A stretch of DNA of 64,000 bases from Terriglobia bacterium (lineage in GTDB: Bacteria; Acidobacteriota; Terriglobia; Acidiferrales; UBA7541): assembly GCA_020073485.1 (NCBI GenBank), contig JAIQFB010000016.1, positions 43,103 through 107,102 on the forward strand, in the 5' to 3' direction. The notes below the pieces were generated by a model. That model had not been told where the DNA came from. It saw only the letters and a program-made list of their open reading frames with translations, and ran no database searches. The translations under genes and the position numbers were made by a program. Shown here one piece after another: positions 17,463-26,468 of the stretch; the first letter of the stretch is position 1; every line of letters begins with the position of its first letter.

Positions 17463-18827
17463 TTACGCAGGCGGCCCCGCCGCGTCCTGCGGCGGCGTAG
17501 CCGGCATCATTCCTTGTGCTGCCACAAGTTCTCGGGCCGGCGCGCGCATCGCGGGCCATTTCCGGTAAAAGATCATTCCTCCGACCACGCTGGCTGCGCC
17601 TCCGATGGCGACGGTAATGGGCGCGCCGATGCGTTCCGCGATCGCCCCGGCGAATAGCGAACCGATTGGCATCATGCCCAGAAACATCATGGCGTACAAA
17701 GCCATCACGCGGCCGCGAAGCTGGTCGGGCACCATGGCCTGAATCAGCGTGTTGGTGGCCGTGAACTGCATCATCATTGTGAATCCGGTAAGAACCAGAA
17801 TCACCCACGACGCCCAATACCAGCGCGACGCGCTAAAAAGAATCAGCGAGACGCCCAATCCCATGGCGCAATACGCCACCACATTTCCCAGGCCGCGCAA
17901 CTGCTGCCGCATGGCGATGGCCAGCGCGCCGAACATCGCACCCACTCCCACCGCGCCCATCAGCGTCCCGTAGGCCGACGCGCCACCGCCAAAAATTTTG
18001 TCCGCAAAGATCGGCATCAGCACCGTGAAGGGCAGCGCCATGAAACTCACCAGCCCCAGCAGCAACAGCAGCGCGCGAATCGGCAAGGTTTGGCGCACGA
18101 ATCGCAACCCCTGCCGCAATTTTTCAAATGGCCCGGCGCCATCGTGCATCACCGGAGACGGCCCGATGCGCATCATGAACAGGCCCGCAATCACCGCTAG
18201 GTAGCTGAGCGCGTTGAGCAAAAAACACCAGCCTTCGCCCACCCAGGCCACCAGCAACCCGGCAATCGCCGGCCCGGCCACGCGCGCGCCGTTGAACATC
18301 GAGGAATTCAGCGCAATCGCGTTCAGCAAATCCTCGCGCCCCACCATCTCGATCAGGAACGATTGCCGCGCCGGAATATCAAACGCGTTCACCGTACCCA
18401 GCAGCGTCGCCAGGGCGATGACCTCCCAAATGTTCCCCTTGCGAATTTGCCCGCTCAGCGTCAGCCCGGCCAGCGTGAACGCCAGCAGCATGGACGTGGT
18501 TTGCGTCACGATCACGGTGCGCTGCCGCGGCCAGCGATCCGCCGCCAGTCCCGCCAGCGGCGAAAGCAAGAAGATCGGAATCTGACTTACGAAACCGAGC
18601 ACGCCCAGTAGCGCCGACGATCCCGTCAGGCGATACACCAGCCACGCTTCCGCGACGGTCTGCATCCACGTGCCCACCAGCGAAATGATCTGGCCGCTGA
18701 AAAAAAGCTGGAAATTGCGGTGCCGCAGGGCGCGGAAAAGCGTTCCGGCGCGCCCTTGCCCCCCGGGGGCAGGCGCCGGATTTGCCGCGGGTTGGACGTC
18801 GGTGGTTGCTGGAATCGAATCCGCCAT
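17463..18827 (-). CDS. MFS transporter of the DHA3/EntS-like family
   Basis: 454 residues with about twelve membrane segments after a Pro/Ala-rich cytosolic leader of about 27 residues. RALRHRNFQLFFSGQIISLVGTWMQTVAEAWLVY is the typical first-helix region of the TSE (transmembrane secretion effector)/MFS_3 family, followed by PLAGLAADRWPRQ (motif A) and AFDIPARQSFLIEMVGREDL (the conserved cytosolic P-A-R-Q loop). Members export siderophores such as enterobactin or small drugs. The substrate cannot be told here, as no siderophore genes are nearby. It is divergent from the propeller/cytochrome gene at 19092. Confidence 0.86.
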   Translation of the reverse strand: MADSIPATTDVQPAANPAPAPGGQGRAGTLFRALRHRNFQLFFSGQIISLVGTWMQTVAEAWLVYRLTGSSALLGVLGFVSQIPIFLLSPLAGLAADRWPRQRTVIVTQTTSMLLAFTLAGLTLSGQIRKGNIWEVIALATLLGTVNAFDIPARQSFLIEMVGREDLLNAIALNSSMFNGARVAGPAIAGLLVAWVGEGWCFLLNALSYLAVIAGLFMMRIGPSPVMHDGAGPFEKLRQGLRFVRQTLPIRALLLLLGLVSFMALPFTVLMPIFADKIFGGGASAYGTLMGAVGVGAMFGALAIAMRQQLRGLGNVVAYCAMGLGVSLILFSASRWYWASWVILVLTGFTMMMQFTATNTLIQAMVPDQLRGRVMALYAMMFLGMMPIGSLFAGAIAERIGAPITVAIGGAASVVGGMIFYRKWPAMRAPARELVAAQGMMPATPPQDAAGPPA

Positions 18828-19091
18828 ATGGTGCGAAGCCGCACACTATTGTAGCGTACGTTTCCTCTCTCCCGCGCCCGCGTTGTTCCCGCGGCGTTGC
18901 GATTGGCAAGTGTTCGGTTTCGGGTCTCGTCGGGAAACGCTCCGCCCCAAGCCATTGTAATTTGGTGTATATTGCTGACCAGTTCTAAAGCCATAAGAGC
19001 AACCTGAAATGATCGGCGCTGCTTTTTTCCAAGGCGAACATTGGCAGGTTCGCCGGATCGCCTGCGACGAATTTCAGTCCGAGAGGGAACC

Positions 19092-20759
19092 ATGCGAATC
19101 AAATTTTTCTCGCTATTGTCGGCAATGACCTTGATTTTCGCCGCCCTGTACGCGGCGCCCAGTCCCGCAAAGGCGGCCGATACACAAGGCCCTGCGGCGC
19201 TGGCAGGGCAAGTGTCCTCTCAGGAAGAGGGCCCCATGGAAGGCGTCGTGGTCAGCGCCAAAAAAGACGGCTCTACGATCACCGTCAGCGTGATCAGCGA
19301 TAATAAAGGACATTACAGCTTCCCGGCCACCCGCCTCAATCCCGGCCATTACACTCTCAAGATTCGCGCCGTCGGCTACAACCTCGAAGCCCCCGCCACG
19401 GCTGATCTCGCCGCGCAAAAGACAGCCACGGCGGACCTGAAGCTGGTGAAATCGAAAAATCTCGTTCCGCAGATGACCAACGCGGAATGGCTCATGAGCA
19501 TGCCCGGAACGGACGATCAGAAGGCCTACCTGCTGAATTGCGTGAGTTGCCACACGCTGGAGCGCATTGTCCGCTCGACGCACGATGTCGATGAGTTTTC
19601 GCAGGTCATTTACAGAATGATGGGTTACGCCCAAGTCAGCCAGCCGATCAAGCCGCAGCGCCGCATGGAGCCCAATCGCGGCGGTTCGCCCGACCTCTAC
19701 CGCACGCAAGCCGAATTTCTTTCAACGGTCAATCTCAGCTCGGTCGATCATTGGCAGTACCCGCTGAAGACGCTGCCTCGCCCCACCGGCAGGTCCACGC
19801 ACGTGATCATCACCGAGTATGATTTGCCGCGCCCCACCATCGAGCCGCATGACGTCATTGTCGACGAGCACGGCATGGTTTGGTACACCGACTTCGGCGA
19901 GGAATTCATCGGCAAGCTCGATCCCAAAACCGGCGCCCTCAAGGAATATCCCGTGCCGGAACTCAAGCCCGGCTACCCGCAAGGCCTGCTCGACATTGAA
20001 GAAGACAAGGCTGGAAATCTCTGGGCCAGCATGATGTACCAGGGAGCGATCGCGAAGTTCGACCCGAAGACCGAGCAACTCAAAACCTATCCGCTCCCAC
20101 CGGAACTCAATGACATCATGGCCCAGCCCAACATGCTGGGCTTGCGATACGACGTGGACGGCAAAATCTGGGCCGATAGCCCCGGCCACTACGACATTTA
20201 CCGGCTGGACGTCAAAACCGGCGGCTACGAAAAATTTGAGCCCATGAAGCAGCTTCCCGACAGCCGTCCCGGCACGATTTACGGCGTCGACTCGGACTCG
20301 CACAACAATCTCTACTTTACCGACTACGCGACCGACTACATCGGCCGCATAGATGCCGAAACCGGGAACGTCTCGTGGATTCAGACTCCCACTCACCAGT
20401 CCCGCCCGCGCCGCATCCGCACCGATCCGCAGGACCGATTGTTCTTTGGCGAATATCAGGGCAACCGCATCGGTATGCTGGACGCCAAGACCGGGAAAAT
20501 CACGGAATGGCCGCTGCCCACTGCCTGGTCCGGCCCGTATTACGTGGACTGGGACAAGTCCGGCACGCTGTATACCGGAGGCATGACCACCGACCGCCTC
20601 GACCGGCTGGATCCCAAGACCGGACAAGTCATCGAATATTTAATGCCCAGGGACACCAACATGCGCCGCGTGTTTGTGGATAATTCCACCACCCCCGCCA
20701 CGATCTGGACGGGGAGCAATCACGGCGCCGCCGTCGTTAAAATTGAACCGCAGGATTAA
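19092..20759 (+). CDS. Exported carboxypeptidase-regulatory/heme-site/Vgb-like propeller protein
   Basis: 555 residues from the ATG with GAGAGGG upstream. A signal peptide covers 1-29. A CarboxypepD_reg sandwich lies at about 37-115 (GVVVSAKKDG, GHYTLKIRAVGY). A single heme-binding motif CVSCH is at 150-154, within a small cytochrome-like helical segment. From about 230 a propeller like virginiamycin B lyase/streptogramin lyase follows, with repeats such as GNLWASMMYQGAIAKFDPKT and LYFTDYATDYIGRIDAETG. The combination suggests a periplasmic redox or substrate-sensing protein rather than an antibiotic lyase. A terminator follows. It starts a plus-strand run of four exported-protein genes. Confidence 0.85.
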   Translation: MRIKFFSLLSAMTLIFAALYAAPSPAKAADTQGPAALAGQVSSQEEGPMEGVVVSAKKDGSTITVSVISDNKGHYSFPATRLNPGHYTLKIRAVGYNLEAPATADLAAQKTATADLKLVKSKNLVPQMTNAEWLMSMPGTDDQKAYLLNCVSCHTLERIVRSTHDVDEFSQVIYRMMGYAQVSQPIKPQRRMEPNRGGSPDLYRTQAEFLSTVNLSSVDHWQYPLKTLPRPTGRSTHVIITEYDLPRPTIEPHDVIVDEHGMVWYTDFGEEFIGKLDPKTGALKEYPVPELKPGYPQGLLDIEEDKAGNLWASMMYQGAIAKFDPKTEQLKTYPLPPELNDIMAQPNMLGLRYDVDGKIWADSPGHYDIYRLDVKTGGYEKFEPMKQLPDSRPGTIYGVDSDSHNNLYFTDYATDYIGRIDAETGNVSWIQTPTHQSRPRRIRTDPQDRLFFGEYQGNRIGMLDAKTGKITEWPLPTAWSGPYYVDWDKSGTLYTGGMTTDRLDRLDPKTGQVIEYLMPRDTNMRRVFVDNSTTPATIWTGSNHGAAVVKIEPQD

Positions 20760-20807
20760 CTTCATGGCGCCGCCTGTGCGCTGCGTCATGCCTCGGCACG
20801 AAACATT

Positions 20808-20846
20808 TCCCGCGGTTCACTCGAGAGCCGCGGGATTCTTTTTATT
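20808..20846 (+). terminator. Rho-independent terminator
   Basis: An 8-base stem (TCCCGCGG at 20808-20815 with CCGCGGGA at 20828-20835) is followed by a T-rich tract (TTCTTTTTATT). It lies about 50 bases after the propeller gene stop and ahead of the promoter for the next gene. Confidence 0.8.
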
Positions 20847-20872
20847 GCTTTGAATTTCATCGCACATCCGTT

Positions 20873-20902
20873 TTGACTTCCCGGCAGTTGCGGTGATATA
20901 TG
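20873..20902 (+). promoter_or_regulatory. Candidate sigma-70 promoter of the DUF6152 gene
   Basis: TTGACT at 20873-20878 and TATATG at 20897-20902 are 18 bases apart, after a terminator and before the DUF6152 start at 20948. This would make the DUF6152 gene the first of a separate transcript. Confidence 0.45.
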
Positions 20903-20947
20903 AATTCTTAACTATCCGGTTCGTTCGAATCGGAGCGGAGATCGAAT

Positions 20948-21340
20948 ATGAAATCCTGGCTGGTGCCCGGAGTTGCGTTTCTGTTTGTCGTACTTGTTAT
21001 TGCAAACCCGCTGTTGGCTCACCACGGGACCTCTCCCTACGATTCGTCCAAATTGACCACCGTAAAGGGCTCCGTCAACACTTTTGAATTCATCAATCCC
21101 CACGTTGAAATCTATATCGACGTGAAGGGCGACGACGGAAAAATCCAAAAATGGGTGGGCGAAGCCAACAGCCCGAACGTGCTGACCCGCCATGGCTGGA
21201 GCAGGGACATCATCCACGCCGGCGATCAGATTACCCTCATCGGCAACCGCACCAAGAACGGCACGTTCATGCTGCGTCTTCAGAAAGTCGTGCTGGCCGA
21301 CGGCAGGGAACTGGACCCCAATTCGATTACCGATAATTAG
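20948..21340 (+). CDS. DUF6152 family exported protein (copy B)
   Basis: 130 residues. The signal peptide (about 1-24, ending NPLLA) is followed by HHGT. The core matches copy A at 926-1315 block by block: SK-T-KG-V, FINPHVEIYIDVKG, W-GEA, HGW, GD-ITL-G, MLRLQKVVLADG. The function is unknown; periplasmic location is likely. It is followed after 48 bases by the gene for the exported partner protein, so the two are probably one operon. Copy A has the same kind of partner in its neighbourhood, supporting a joint role. Confidence 0.82.
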   Translation: MKSWLVPGVAFLFVVLVIANPLLAHHGTSPYDSSKLTTVKGSVNTFEFINPHVEIYIDVKGDDGKIQKWVGEANSPNVLTRHGWSRDIIHAGDQITLIGNRTKNGTFMLRLQKVVLADGRELDPNSITDN

Positions 21341-21359
21341 CGCGCGCTGGCCGATCCCA

Positions 21360-21385
21360 TAGGAGGAAGTTCTAGGAGGAAGTTC
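21360..21385 (+). promoter_or_regulatory. Tandemly duplicated ribosome binding site
   Basis: The 13-base unit TAGGAGGAAGTTC occurs twice without a gap (21360-21372 and 21373-21385). The second AGGAGG lies about 8 bases before the GTG start at 21389. The duplication fixes the start choice and is unusual. Confidence 0.8.
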
Positions 21386-21388
21386 AAG

Positions 21389-22180
21389 GTGCGCCATCGA
21401 TACACAAGCCCGGTTCTCGCGCTGGTTGCCATTCTCGTTTTTTCGCCCGCTCTCTTCAGTCAGAACACCGAGCCACAGCCGGCCGTCGCGGCCCAGGCGG
21501 AAGCTTCCACCCCGGATTTGTCCGGCCTGTGGATCCGCCTGCGAGACAAGGGCGCCGTTGCACGCGGGTATCCCTCCTTCATTCTGGATTATGGCAGCGC
21601 GATGTCACCGATGACGCCCTGGGCGGCGTCCAAATTCAAGACCACCTACGCCATGTACCACGGCGACGACGCCCGCACCGTATTGAGCGATCCGATTTTT
21701 CAGTGCTACCCGCCCGGCGTGCCGAGAATTTACCTCATGAACTTTCCCGTGCAGATCGTTCAGATTCCCGGCCAGGTCATCATGCTCTTTGAATACGACC
21801 ACTTTATCCGGCGCATTTACACGGATGGACGTCCCCACGACAAGGATCAGGGGCCGCTCTGGATGGGAGACACCATCGGCAAGTGGGAAGGCGACACGCT
21901 GGTTGCCGACACCGATAGTTTTAACGACAAAACGCTGCTCGACCGCGTCGGCCACATCCACAGTGACGCCCTGCACGTGGTCGAGCGCCTGCGCCGCATC
22001 GATCGCGACACGCTGGAAATCGAATTCACCGTCGATGACGCCAAGGCCTTTACCAAGCCGTGGAGCACGAAAATGATTTTCCAGCAGCACCCCGACTGGA
22101 AAGTGATGGAAAACGTCTGCGAGGATAATGCCGGCTTCGTGGATTTTAATAAGAAAGCCACGCAAGGCCTCAAGAAGTAA
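21389..22180 (+). CDS. Exported protein of unknown function (paralog B)
   Basis: 263 residues from a GTG preceded by a duplicated AGGAGG site. A signal peptide (about 1-23, ending ALFSQ) precedes DLSGLW. The conserved blocks are CYPPGVP, PGQVIMLFEYDHFIR, DGRPH, WMGDTIGKWEGDTLVADT, FNDKTLLDRVGHIHSD and AFTKPWS, as in the paralog at 5477-6229. The family occurs widely in acidobacteria in my recollection, but no activity is known to me. Its tight spacing to the DUF6152 gene suggests co-expression and a shared periplasmic role. Confidence 0.78.
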   Translation: MRHRYTSPVLALVAILVFSPALFSQNTEPQPAVAAQAEASTPDLSGLWIRLRDKGAVARGYPSFILDYGSAMSPMTPWAASKFKTTYAMYHGDDARTVLSDPIFQCYPPGVPRIYLMNFPVQIVQIPGQVIMLFEYDHFIRRIYTDGRPHDKDQGPLWMGDTIGKWEGDTLVADTDSFNDKTLLDRVGHIHSDALHVVERLRRIDRDTLEIEFTVDDAKAFTKPWSTKMIFQQHPDWKVMENVCEDNAGFVDFNKKATQGLKK

Positions 22181-22304
22181 GTCCGGGCACCCCTGTTTTT
22201 AGCTGGCAATATCCGATCCCGTAATCAGGCTGACGCTCAATGAGAGCGCGGAGAATAGCTGACGGCCCCGATTGCACCTGAATTCACTTTGCAAGGGAGA
22301 CGCA

Positions 22305-23351
22305 ATGCGAAAAATTATCGTCACCGGATTCCTGCTGTCACTCGTCCTTCCGCTCGCCGCATGTCAAAGCAACACCACGAATACTTCCCCGGCCGCGCAG
22401 CCCGCGGCCGAAGCCGCGCCCCCCATGATCTTGACGGGCTCCATTCCCCTCGAAGGCGTGAAGGGACGCTTCGATCATTTTGCTTCGGGCAAAGGCAAGG
22501 TGTTCGTTTCCGGCCTCGGCAACAATTCCGTCGAGGTGATGGACCTCTTCCAGGGAACCCGCTCCCATGAAATTACGGGAGTGCCGAATCCCCAGGGCGT
22601 GGTTTTTTCCCCAGAAGCCAACAAGCTGTTTGTGGCCAGCGAAAAAGGCAAGGTCTACATCTACGACGGCGACTCCTACAGACTCATCACCACGCTGGAT
22701 TTTGACGGCGGCGCGGATAACCTGCGCTACGACGCCGCGACCAAACGCGTCTACGTCGGCTGCGGTGACGACGAAAAAAACTCCGCGATCGCCGCGGTGG
22801 ACGCCATGACCAACAAACGTCTCGATGAGGTTTACAAACTCGGAGGCGAGCCGGAATCGTTCCAGTTGGAAAAATCAGGTCCGAACATTTACGTGAACGT
22901 CCCGGACCTGAAACAGATCGTGGCCATCAACCGCACCACAAAAGAGCTCACGCGATGGCCCGTGACCCCGGCGCAGAATTTTCCCATGGCCCTCGATGAA
23001 GCCGATCATCGTGTCATCGTCGGGACTCGCGAGCCGGCAACCGTCTCGGTTTTCGATACGGCCACCGGAAAAATGGTCGCCTCTGTTCCGACGGTTCAGG
23101 ACACGGACGATCTGTACTATAGCGCCGAGCGAAAACGCATTTACGTTCCCGGCCGCGAAGGCTCCATCTGGGTCTATCAGCAAAACGACCCGGATCACTA
23201 CACGCTGCTCTCCAAAGTCCCCACGGCTCTCGGCGCGGGAACAGCGGGATACTTTGGCAGACAAGGAAAGGGATTTGACCGCTTCTACCTGGCGATTCCC
23301 GCCGGCGCCAATTCCAACGCCGAGGTGCGGATCTACACGTTGCAGGATTGA
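22305..23351 (+). CDS. YncE-like beta-propeller lipoprotein
   Basis: 348 residues from the ATG following GGGAGA. A lipoprotein signal ends in LPLAAC, with Cys20 as the likely lipidated residue. A Thr/Ser/Ala/Pro linker leads to seven-bladed propeller repeats (VFVSGLGNNSVEVMDL, LFVASEKGKVYIYDGD, RVYVGCGDDEKNSAIAAVD), as in YncE/YVTN proteins. It is probably anchored to the outer or inner membrane facing the periplasm. Ligand and role are unknown. It closes the plus-strand run and converges on the lectin-like gene. Confidence 0.82.
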   Translation: MRKIIVTGFLLSLVLPLAACQSNTTNTSPAAQPAAEAAPPMILTGSIPLEGVKGRFDHFASGKGKVFVSGLGNNSVEVMDLFQGTRSHEITGVPNPQGVVFSPEANKLFVASEKGKVYIYDGDSYRLITTLDFDGGADNLRYDAATKRVYVGCGDDEKNSAIAAVDAMTNKRLDEVYKLGGEPESFQLEKSGPNIYVNVPDLKQIVAINRTTKELTRWPVTPAQNFPMALDEADHRVIVGTREPATVSVFDTATGKMVASVPTVQDTDDLYYSAERKRIYVPGREGSIWVYQQNDPDHYTLLSKVPTALGAGTAGYFGRQGKGFDRFYLAIPAGANSNAEVRIYTLQD

Positions 23352-23367
23352 GAATTGTTGCCTGGCT

Positions 23368-23403
23368 GGGCTTGGCCTTCAGGGTGATCGAAGCCAAGCC
23401 CAC
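23368..23403. terminator. Hairpin between convergent genes
   Basis: TGGGCTTGGC at 23368-23377 pairs perfectly with GCCAAGCCCA at 23394-23403. It lies between two convergent stop codons and could serve both. There is no T-run, so Rho-independent termination is not certain. Confidence 0.45.
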
Positions 23404-23463
23404 TAGTCGATTGCAATTCGTTTACGGCTATCCTGACTTGTTTGCTGCGCCGCTCCGTCGGCA

Positions 23464-24492
23464 TTACCGATCGTGCCAGTGATCGCGGTCCCGGTCGCGG
23501 TCCCGAGGGGACCATCTCTTCGCGTAAGAGAGGCCGATGGAGTCCAGGTACTCTCCCGATCGCCCAAAGAACCCGGTGGCCTGGTTATGGTCCGGGTCCG
23601 GGACATCGACCCGAAATTCCCTGTCCCCGCCTCTCCCTCCGAAAAGCTCTGACGTGCGCTTGTTCGTGTGGATGCGCAGCGAGTCCACATAGGTGCCGCA
23701 GCGCCCGGAGAGGCCCACGATATATTCACCCTGATCCAGCCGGAAGCTCACGCTGCGGCCGCCTTCTCCGCCGTGTCGTGCGGCTTCCAGTGGACGTCCA
23801 TCCGGCATGCTGTAAATCATTTGAATCGAATCGACGTATTCTCCGGAATGGATTCGCACCTCGACGATACGCCCCCCTGCGGGGACATCGGCGTCCACAA
23901 ATTCAGTGCCGCCGGAGCCTCCGGCAAGCGCTGTTTGGCCGGGCTGCGGCCCGCTCCCAAATCCAGAAAAAAGTCTGCGGCGCAGGGGAGTGAACGTCAG
24001 GCCGATGGCGTCCAGATATTCTCCGGAGCGCCCCGCAAAACCCGTGGCCTGCGCGTTCGGTGGCAAATCAACGTGGAAATCGCGCCTCCCGCCATTCCCG
24101 CCAAACGTGGGCGTGGTCTTCTTGTTGGTCTGGAATTCGATGGAGTCGATGTAATCTCCCGCGCGGCCCGACGCGCCGGTCAGATACTCGTCGGCGTCCA
24201 GATGAAAAACGCCAAGCTGCCCGCCCGGCCCGCCGTGCAGCGGGCCCATGACGGTGCGCCCGTCGCCCAGCATATACACCAGCTGCACGGAATCCACAAA
24301 CTCGCCGGAATGCACCTGCACCTCGATCACACGCGCGCCTTGCTCGGGCTGCGGGTCCAAAAACTCTCTGCCGCCCGGGCCTCCGACTACGTCCGTGACG
24401 GTTGCCTGCTGCGCCGTTGCCAATCCTCCGCCGTATATGGCGGCGGCAATCGCAATCAGCCCGGCAATAAGAAGTCTCTTCTTCCTGTTCAT
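23464..24492 (-). CDS. Exported protein with two jacalin-like lectin domains
   Basis: 342 residues from the ATG with GGAGGTG at ideal spacing; an ATG seven codons upstream would place that site inside the gene. A signal peptide covers about 1-28. Two similar domains follow (about 33-165 and 185-325). Each has the jacalin pattern: an opening GGxGG-EF-D, a central SGEFVDSVQLVY or SGEYVDSIQMIY, a middle GGxGG, YIDSI or YVDSL with TNK, FGGxGG, then GFAGRSGEYLDAIGLTF or GFFGRSGEYLDSIGLSY. The C-terminus is an Arg/Asp/His-rich tail. Beta-prism lectins bind sugars, so it may bind surface or environmental glycans. Confidence 0.82.
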   Translation of the reverse strand: MNRKKRLLIAGLIAIAAAIYGGGLATAQQATVTDVVGGPGGREFLDPQPEQGARVIEVQVHSGEFVDSVQLVYMLGDGRTVMGPLHGGPGGQLGVFHLDADEYLTGASGRAGDYIDSIEFQTNKKTTPTFGGNGGRRDFHVDLPPNAQATGFAGRSGEYLDAIGLTFTPLRRRLFSGFGSGPQPGQTALAGGSGGTEFVDADVPAGGRIVEVRIHSGEYVDSIQMIYSMPDGRPLEAARHGGEGGRSVSFRLDQGEYIVGLSGRCGTYVDSLRIHTNKRTSELFGGRGGDREFRVDVPDPDHNQATGFFGRSGEYLDSIGLSYAKRWSPRDRDRDRDHWHDR

Positions 24493-24795
24493 TCGATTCA
24501 CCTCCGTTGACATTTATTGTAGTGCAACCAACGTGGAGCCGAAGTTGCGATGAAAGGATCGATTGTCATAGAGAGCATCCCCCCCGAAAAGTCGTTCGGA
24601 CCAGGCAGTCCAAGCAGGTGGGCATGACCGCGGCACTGTCCCGTCTGACAGCGGTTGGTCAAAACTGCGATTTGGGATGTGGCTGAAGCATGCGCGGGGC
24701 GAACAAACATTCACCGAAAAAACACATCGTCACGCGGATGAAATCGTCGACCGCGGATCCCGGTGGGAACGTGGAGGATATCAGAAAGCCGTGCC

Positions 24796-25305
24796 TTAAG
24801 GCGTTGAGGAACCTCCCGCCTTTTGCCCGAGAACCCAGGCCTTCATATTCTTCCAGTCCGGGTCGTCCGCGGATGCAAATTGTCTTCCTCCCTGGTGCGT
24901 GTCAGCCAGGCCGCCCGCTTCCGGCGCCATTGGCATTCGCAGAAACAGGCTCAATTCCGGTTTGCCGGGAACCACCAGCTTCGAGACGGTCTCGAAGTTG
25001 CGGCGAGACTGCTCCTCGGTCCAAAAGCTCGCCCCGGGCGGCAGCATCTCCAGGCTGAGGGGGCCGCCGCCATGTCGCATCATTTGGTGGCAAACGTAGC
25101 AGCGGGCGTGGTCGTCCGATCGCTTCTTCAGGAAAATGGGCTCGACCCGCGTTTTGAAGAACTCATAATCCAGCTGCGGCCCTTGCGCGTCGGCGTCACC
25201 GGAGGTCTGCGCCGGGGAAGATGGAGCAAACACGCAAACCAGGACGGCGGATGCAACCAGCAAACCTGCGGAAATTATTTTCGGCAAAATCCTTGAAATC
25301 ATCAT
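24796..25305 (-). CDS. Small exported cytochrome c-like protein
   Basis: 169 residues with an N-terminal hydrophobic signal (about 10-32). One heme motif, CYVCH, is at 69-73, within DYEFFKTRVEPIFLKKRSDDHARCYVCH-like context typical of planctomycete/acidobacterial PSCyt1 domains. LFLRMPMAPEAGG further on may supply the distal Met. It is probably a periplasmic electron carrier. The next upstream gene on the same strand encodes a beta-propeller protein; the spacing is about 80 bases and an operon is plausible. Confidence 0.78.
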   Translation of the reverse strand: MMISRILPKIISAGLLVASAVLVCVFAPSSPAQTSGDADAQGPQLDYEFFKTRVEPIFLKKRSDDHARCYVCHQMMRHGGGPLSLEMLPPGASFWTEEQSRRNFETVSKLVVPGKPELSLFLRMPMAPEAGGLADTHQGGRQFASADDPDWKNMKAWVLGQKAGGSSTP

Positions 25306-25382
25306 CGCCTCACATTCATCACCGCAAAGTTTGTGCGACAGCCGGCGGTTCCAGGCCTCCGGCCCACGAACGAATCACAACT

Positions 25383-26468
25383 TCAAGGCAATACCAATGT
25401 GCTGATCCGGTCGGGCATTTCCCCGACGGGGATGCGCGTCACTTCCTTCATCGTTTCCACATCGATGGCTGAGACGGATTTGGTCCCGCAAGTGGAAACG
25501 TAGACGGTCCTGCTGTCCGGACTGAATGTGATCCACGCAGGTCCGCCCCCTCGAGGGGCCTTACCCGGCACGGGTGTTTCAGGCAAAGCGACATGACCTA
25601 TCAGCTTGAGGTCGGGAAGCGAGTAGACGAAAACTGCGTTGGCCGGCCGGCTGTTGGACCACAACGTTTTATTGTCCGGGGATATTCCGATGCCGTGGCT
25701 GATGCCCTCGCACCCGGGGGTGAATCCACTGGGTTGGTCGGGATTCTCGATTCGAGCCACTTCCTTGTGCGTCGCAAAATCCACCACCGAGAAACCATTC
25801 GTCCGGTTCAGCTGTGCGAAGATCCGGTGGCCCGAGCCGTCGGGGTTGCTTTCAATGATGAGAGGCAGTATTCCCTGGTCGTAGGGAAGTTCCCAAGCAA
25901 TTTGCATCTTTTGGAGATCAAACACAGTGATGACATTTCCCCCCGGCGAGCCGGCCGCCGCGAATTTGTTATCCCCCGTCAGCGCCACGTCGTGCAGCCC
26001 TCTTTTCGTCGGGATGCTCTTGATCCTCTCCAGCGACTTGGAGTCGATGATGTCGAGCGCCCCGGCGTCCACCGCCTCCGTGCCCGTATTGCGGATGCAG
26101 ATCAGAATCAGCGTTCCATCGCTCGTGACAGCCGCATCGTTGGCCCAGCCGCTGAGAGGCACTTTCTTGATAATCTTCCCGCTCTTTCGATCCATCACGT
26201 CGAGGACGTCTTCGCTCCGCGTGGCGATATAGAGCCGGCTCCCGTCGGGAGAAAATCGCACCACCTCGGGCGATTCAATGCCCCTGATCGTCTCCACGAC
26301 CTTGTTCGTCGCAGTGTCGATAACGTCGATGGTGGTTCCGCCTCGGTTCGTGACATAGACCCGGGCCGTACTCGCCGCCAGGGGCGCCGCTGCAATCAGC
26401 AATCCGAGAAGCAGCCGCCGCACGCCCATTCGACCGCAGAAATATTTTTTCATGGTGATTGAGCTCAT
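25383..26468 (-). CDS. Exported YVTN-type beta-propeller protein
   Basis: 361 residues. The signal peptide lies at about 10-33 (RRLLLGLLIAAAPLAAS). Repeats of the YVTN/cytochrome-D1-like type follow: ARVYVTNRGGTTIDVIDTATNKVV, SRLYIATRSEDVLDVMDRKSGKI, and RTVYVSTCGTKSVSAIDVETMKEV near the end. Such propellers are often found beside periplasmic cytochromes, and here the cytochrome gene lies directly downstream. The function is unknown. An ATG five codons in (26453) is an alternative start. Confidence 0.84.
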   Translation of the reverse strand: MSSITMKKYFCGRMGVRRLLLGLLIAAAPLAASTARVYVTNRGGTTIDVIDTATNKVVETIRGIESPEVVRFSPDGSRLYIATRSEDVLDVMDRKSGKIIKKVPLSGWANDAAVTSDGTLILICIRNTGTEAVDAGALDIIDSKSLERIKSIPTKRGLHDVALTGDNKFAAAGSPGGNVITVFDLQKMQIAWELPYDQGILPLIIESNPDGSGHRIFAQLNRTNGFSVVDFATHKEVARIENPDQPSGFTPGCEGISHGIGISPDNKTLWSNSRPANAVFVYSLPDLKLIGHVALPETPVPGKAPRGGGPAWITFSPDSRTVYVSTCGTKSVSAIDVETMKEVTRIPVGEMPDRISTLVLP

